Assembly: GCA_030838025.1 (NCBI GenBank)
Contig: JAUTXM010000297.1
Location: forward strand, 1 to 5,170
Direction of reading: 5' to 3'
DNA length: 5,170 bases
Source of the DNA: Acidimicrobiaceae bacterium
Lineage (GTDB): Bacteria > Actinomycetota > Acidimicrobiia > Acidimicrobiales > Palsa-688
In this document: in pieces, positions 4,910 through 5,170 of the stretch
Position numbering within the stretch: the first letter of the stretch is position 1
How the letters are laid out: each line of letters starts with the position of its first letter
Program-made: the position numbers and the translations under genes
Notes under the pieces: model-generated
Told to the model about the DNA's origin: nothing
Seen by the model: the letters and a program-made list of their open reading frames with translations, nothing else
The model's database searches: none

Positions 4910-5170
4910 CTACCGGGAAGATTTGCTCGATGCCTTGCGCACCATTTCGGTTGCCAGCTGGGGCGTCGCCGCCAGATGGAGGTGCAGGTACGACGCCAGC
5001 AGGGTCGGTGACGCCCATCCGCCGTGGGCGACGGTGCCACTCCCGTTCGACCCGCCGAAGGACAGCGCGTCTCCCGGTGGATCCAACGACGAGTAGTGGA
5101 ACTCGTGGCCCCGGACCACGGTGCCCGCCGGGCCGAGGGCGGTCGCGGTCCGAAATGTCGCGGTGCGGTA
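4910..5170 (-). CDS. cobB: Cobyrinate a,c-diamide synthase, C-terminal fragment (partial at right edge)
   Basis: The last 86 residues of a CobB/CbiA enzyme; the 5' part lies beyond the window. The full enzyme uses ATP and glutamine to amidate the a and c carboxylates of (hydrogeno)byrinic or cobyrinic acid in cobalamin synthesis. The fragment belongs to the class I glutamine amidotransferase domain. It opens with YRTAT, then LGPAGTVVRGHEFHYS, in which GHEFHYS is the diagnostic CbiA/CobB motif carrying the catalytic His of the amidotransferase triad. It closes with the family's SPTLLASYLHLHLAATPQLA segment and a short basic tail ending at TAG (4912-4910). The frame is open to the right edge. 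Whether it is CobB (aerobic) or CbiA (anaerobic) cannot be told from this piece. The sigma factor gene follows on the same strand. Confidence 0.88.
   Translation of the reverse strand, partial: YRTATFRTATALGPAGTVVRGHEFHYSSLDPPGDALSFGGSNGSGTVAHGGWASPTLLASYLHLHLAATPQLATEMVRKASSKSSR

Noticed and set aside
4326..5018. An upstream extension of the membrane-protein frame through the sigma gene to near 5018.
   Set aside because: That section is the out-of-frame shadow of the sigma gene; the ATG at 4325 overlapping the sigma stop gives a sensible protein start.

Overview
The window is very GC-rich and codes densely on both strands. It holds an F420-dependent luciferase-like oxidoreductase gene and an actinobacterial type of ECF sigma/membrane-protein pair. 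Together these point to an actinobacterium; the class cannot be fixed from the sequence (Acidimicrobiia or a related lineage is a guess). All gene calls come from reading motifs, with no database search.

Layout from left to right. Positions 1 to about 170, minus strand: most of a cobalamin (B12) riboswitch aptamer whose 3' part, and the gene it controls, lie beyond the left edge. 182-1171, minus: LLM class F420-dependent oxidoreductase. 1172-1252: short divergent intergenic region filled with repeats of a TGAGCAATGAT core, plus an inverted copy over the oxidoreductase start codon. 1253-1630, plus: VOC/glyoxalase-like protein. 1633-2319, minus: left-handed beta-helix acyltransferase, convergent with the VOC gene with a 2-base gap. 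2320-2439: second divergent intergenic region with six tandem copies of an 11-bp unit. 2440-3309, plus: alpha/beta hydrolase interrupted by a collagen-like Gly-X-Y stretch. 3324-4325, minus: single-pass membrane protein with a Pro/Thr-rich linker and a C-terminal Gmad2-like domain. 4322-4867, minus: ECF-type sigma factor, overlapping the membrane-protein gene by four bases (ATGA). 4910-5170, minus: 3' end of a cobyrinate a,c-diamide synthase gene, cut by the right edge.

The sigma factor and membrane protein form a clear translationally coupled pair, probably a signalling unit, although the membrane protein lacks the zinc anti-sigma motif. B12 biology appears at both ends (aptamer at the left, CobB/CbiA at the right), so the window probably sits in or beside a cobalamin locus. 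The oxidoreductase, VOC protein, acyltransferase and hydrolase in between have no evident role in that pathway. I see no mobile element, CRISPR array, tRNA or rRNA, and no convincing new multi-gene system. The best leads are the riboswitch with its unusual architecture, the two repeat-filled divergent promoter regions, and the collagen-like insertion in the hydrolase.
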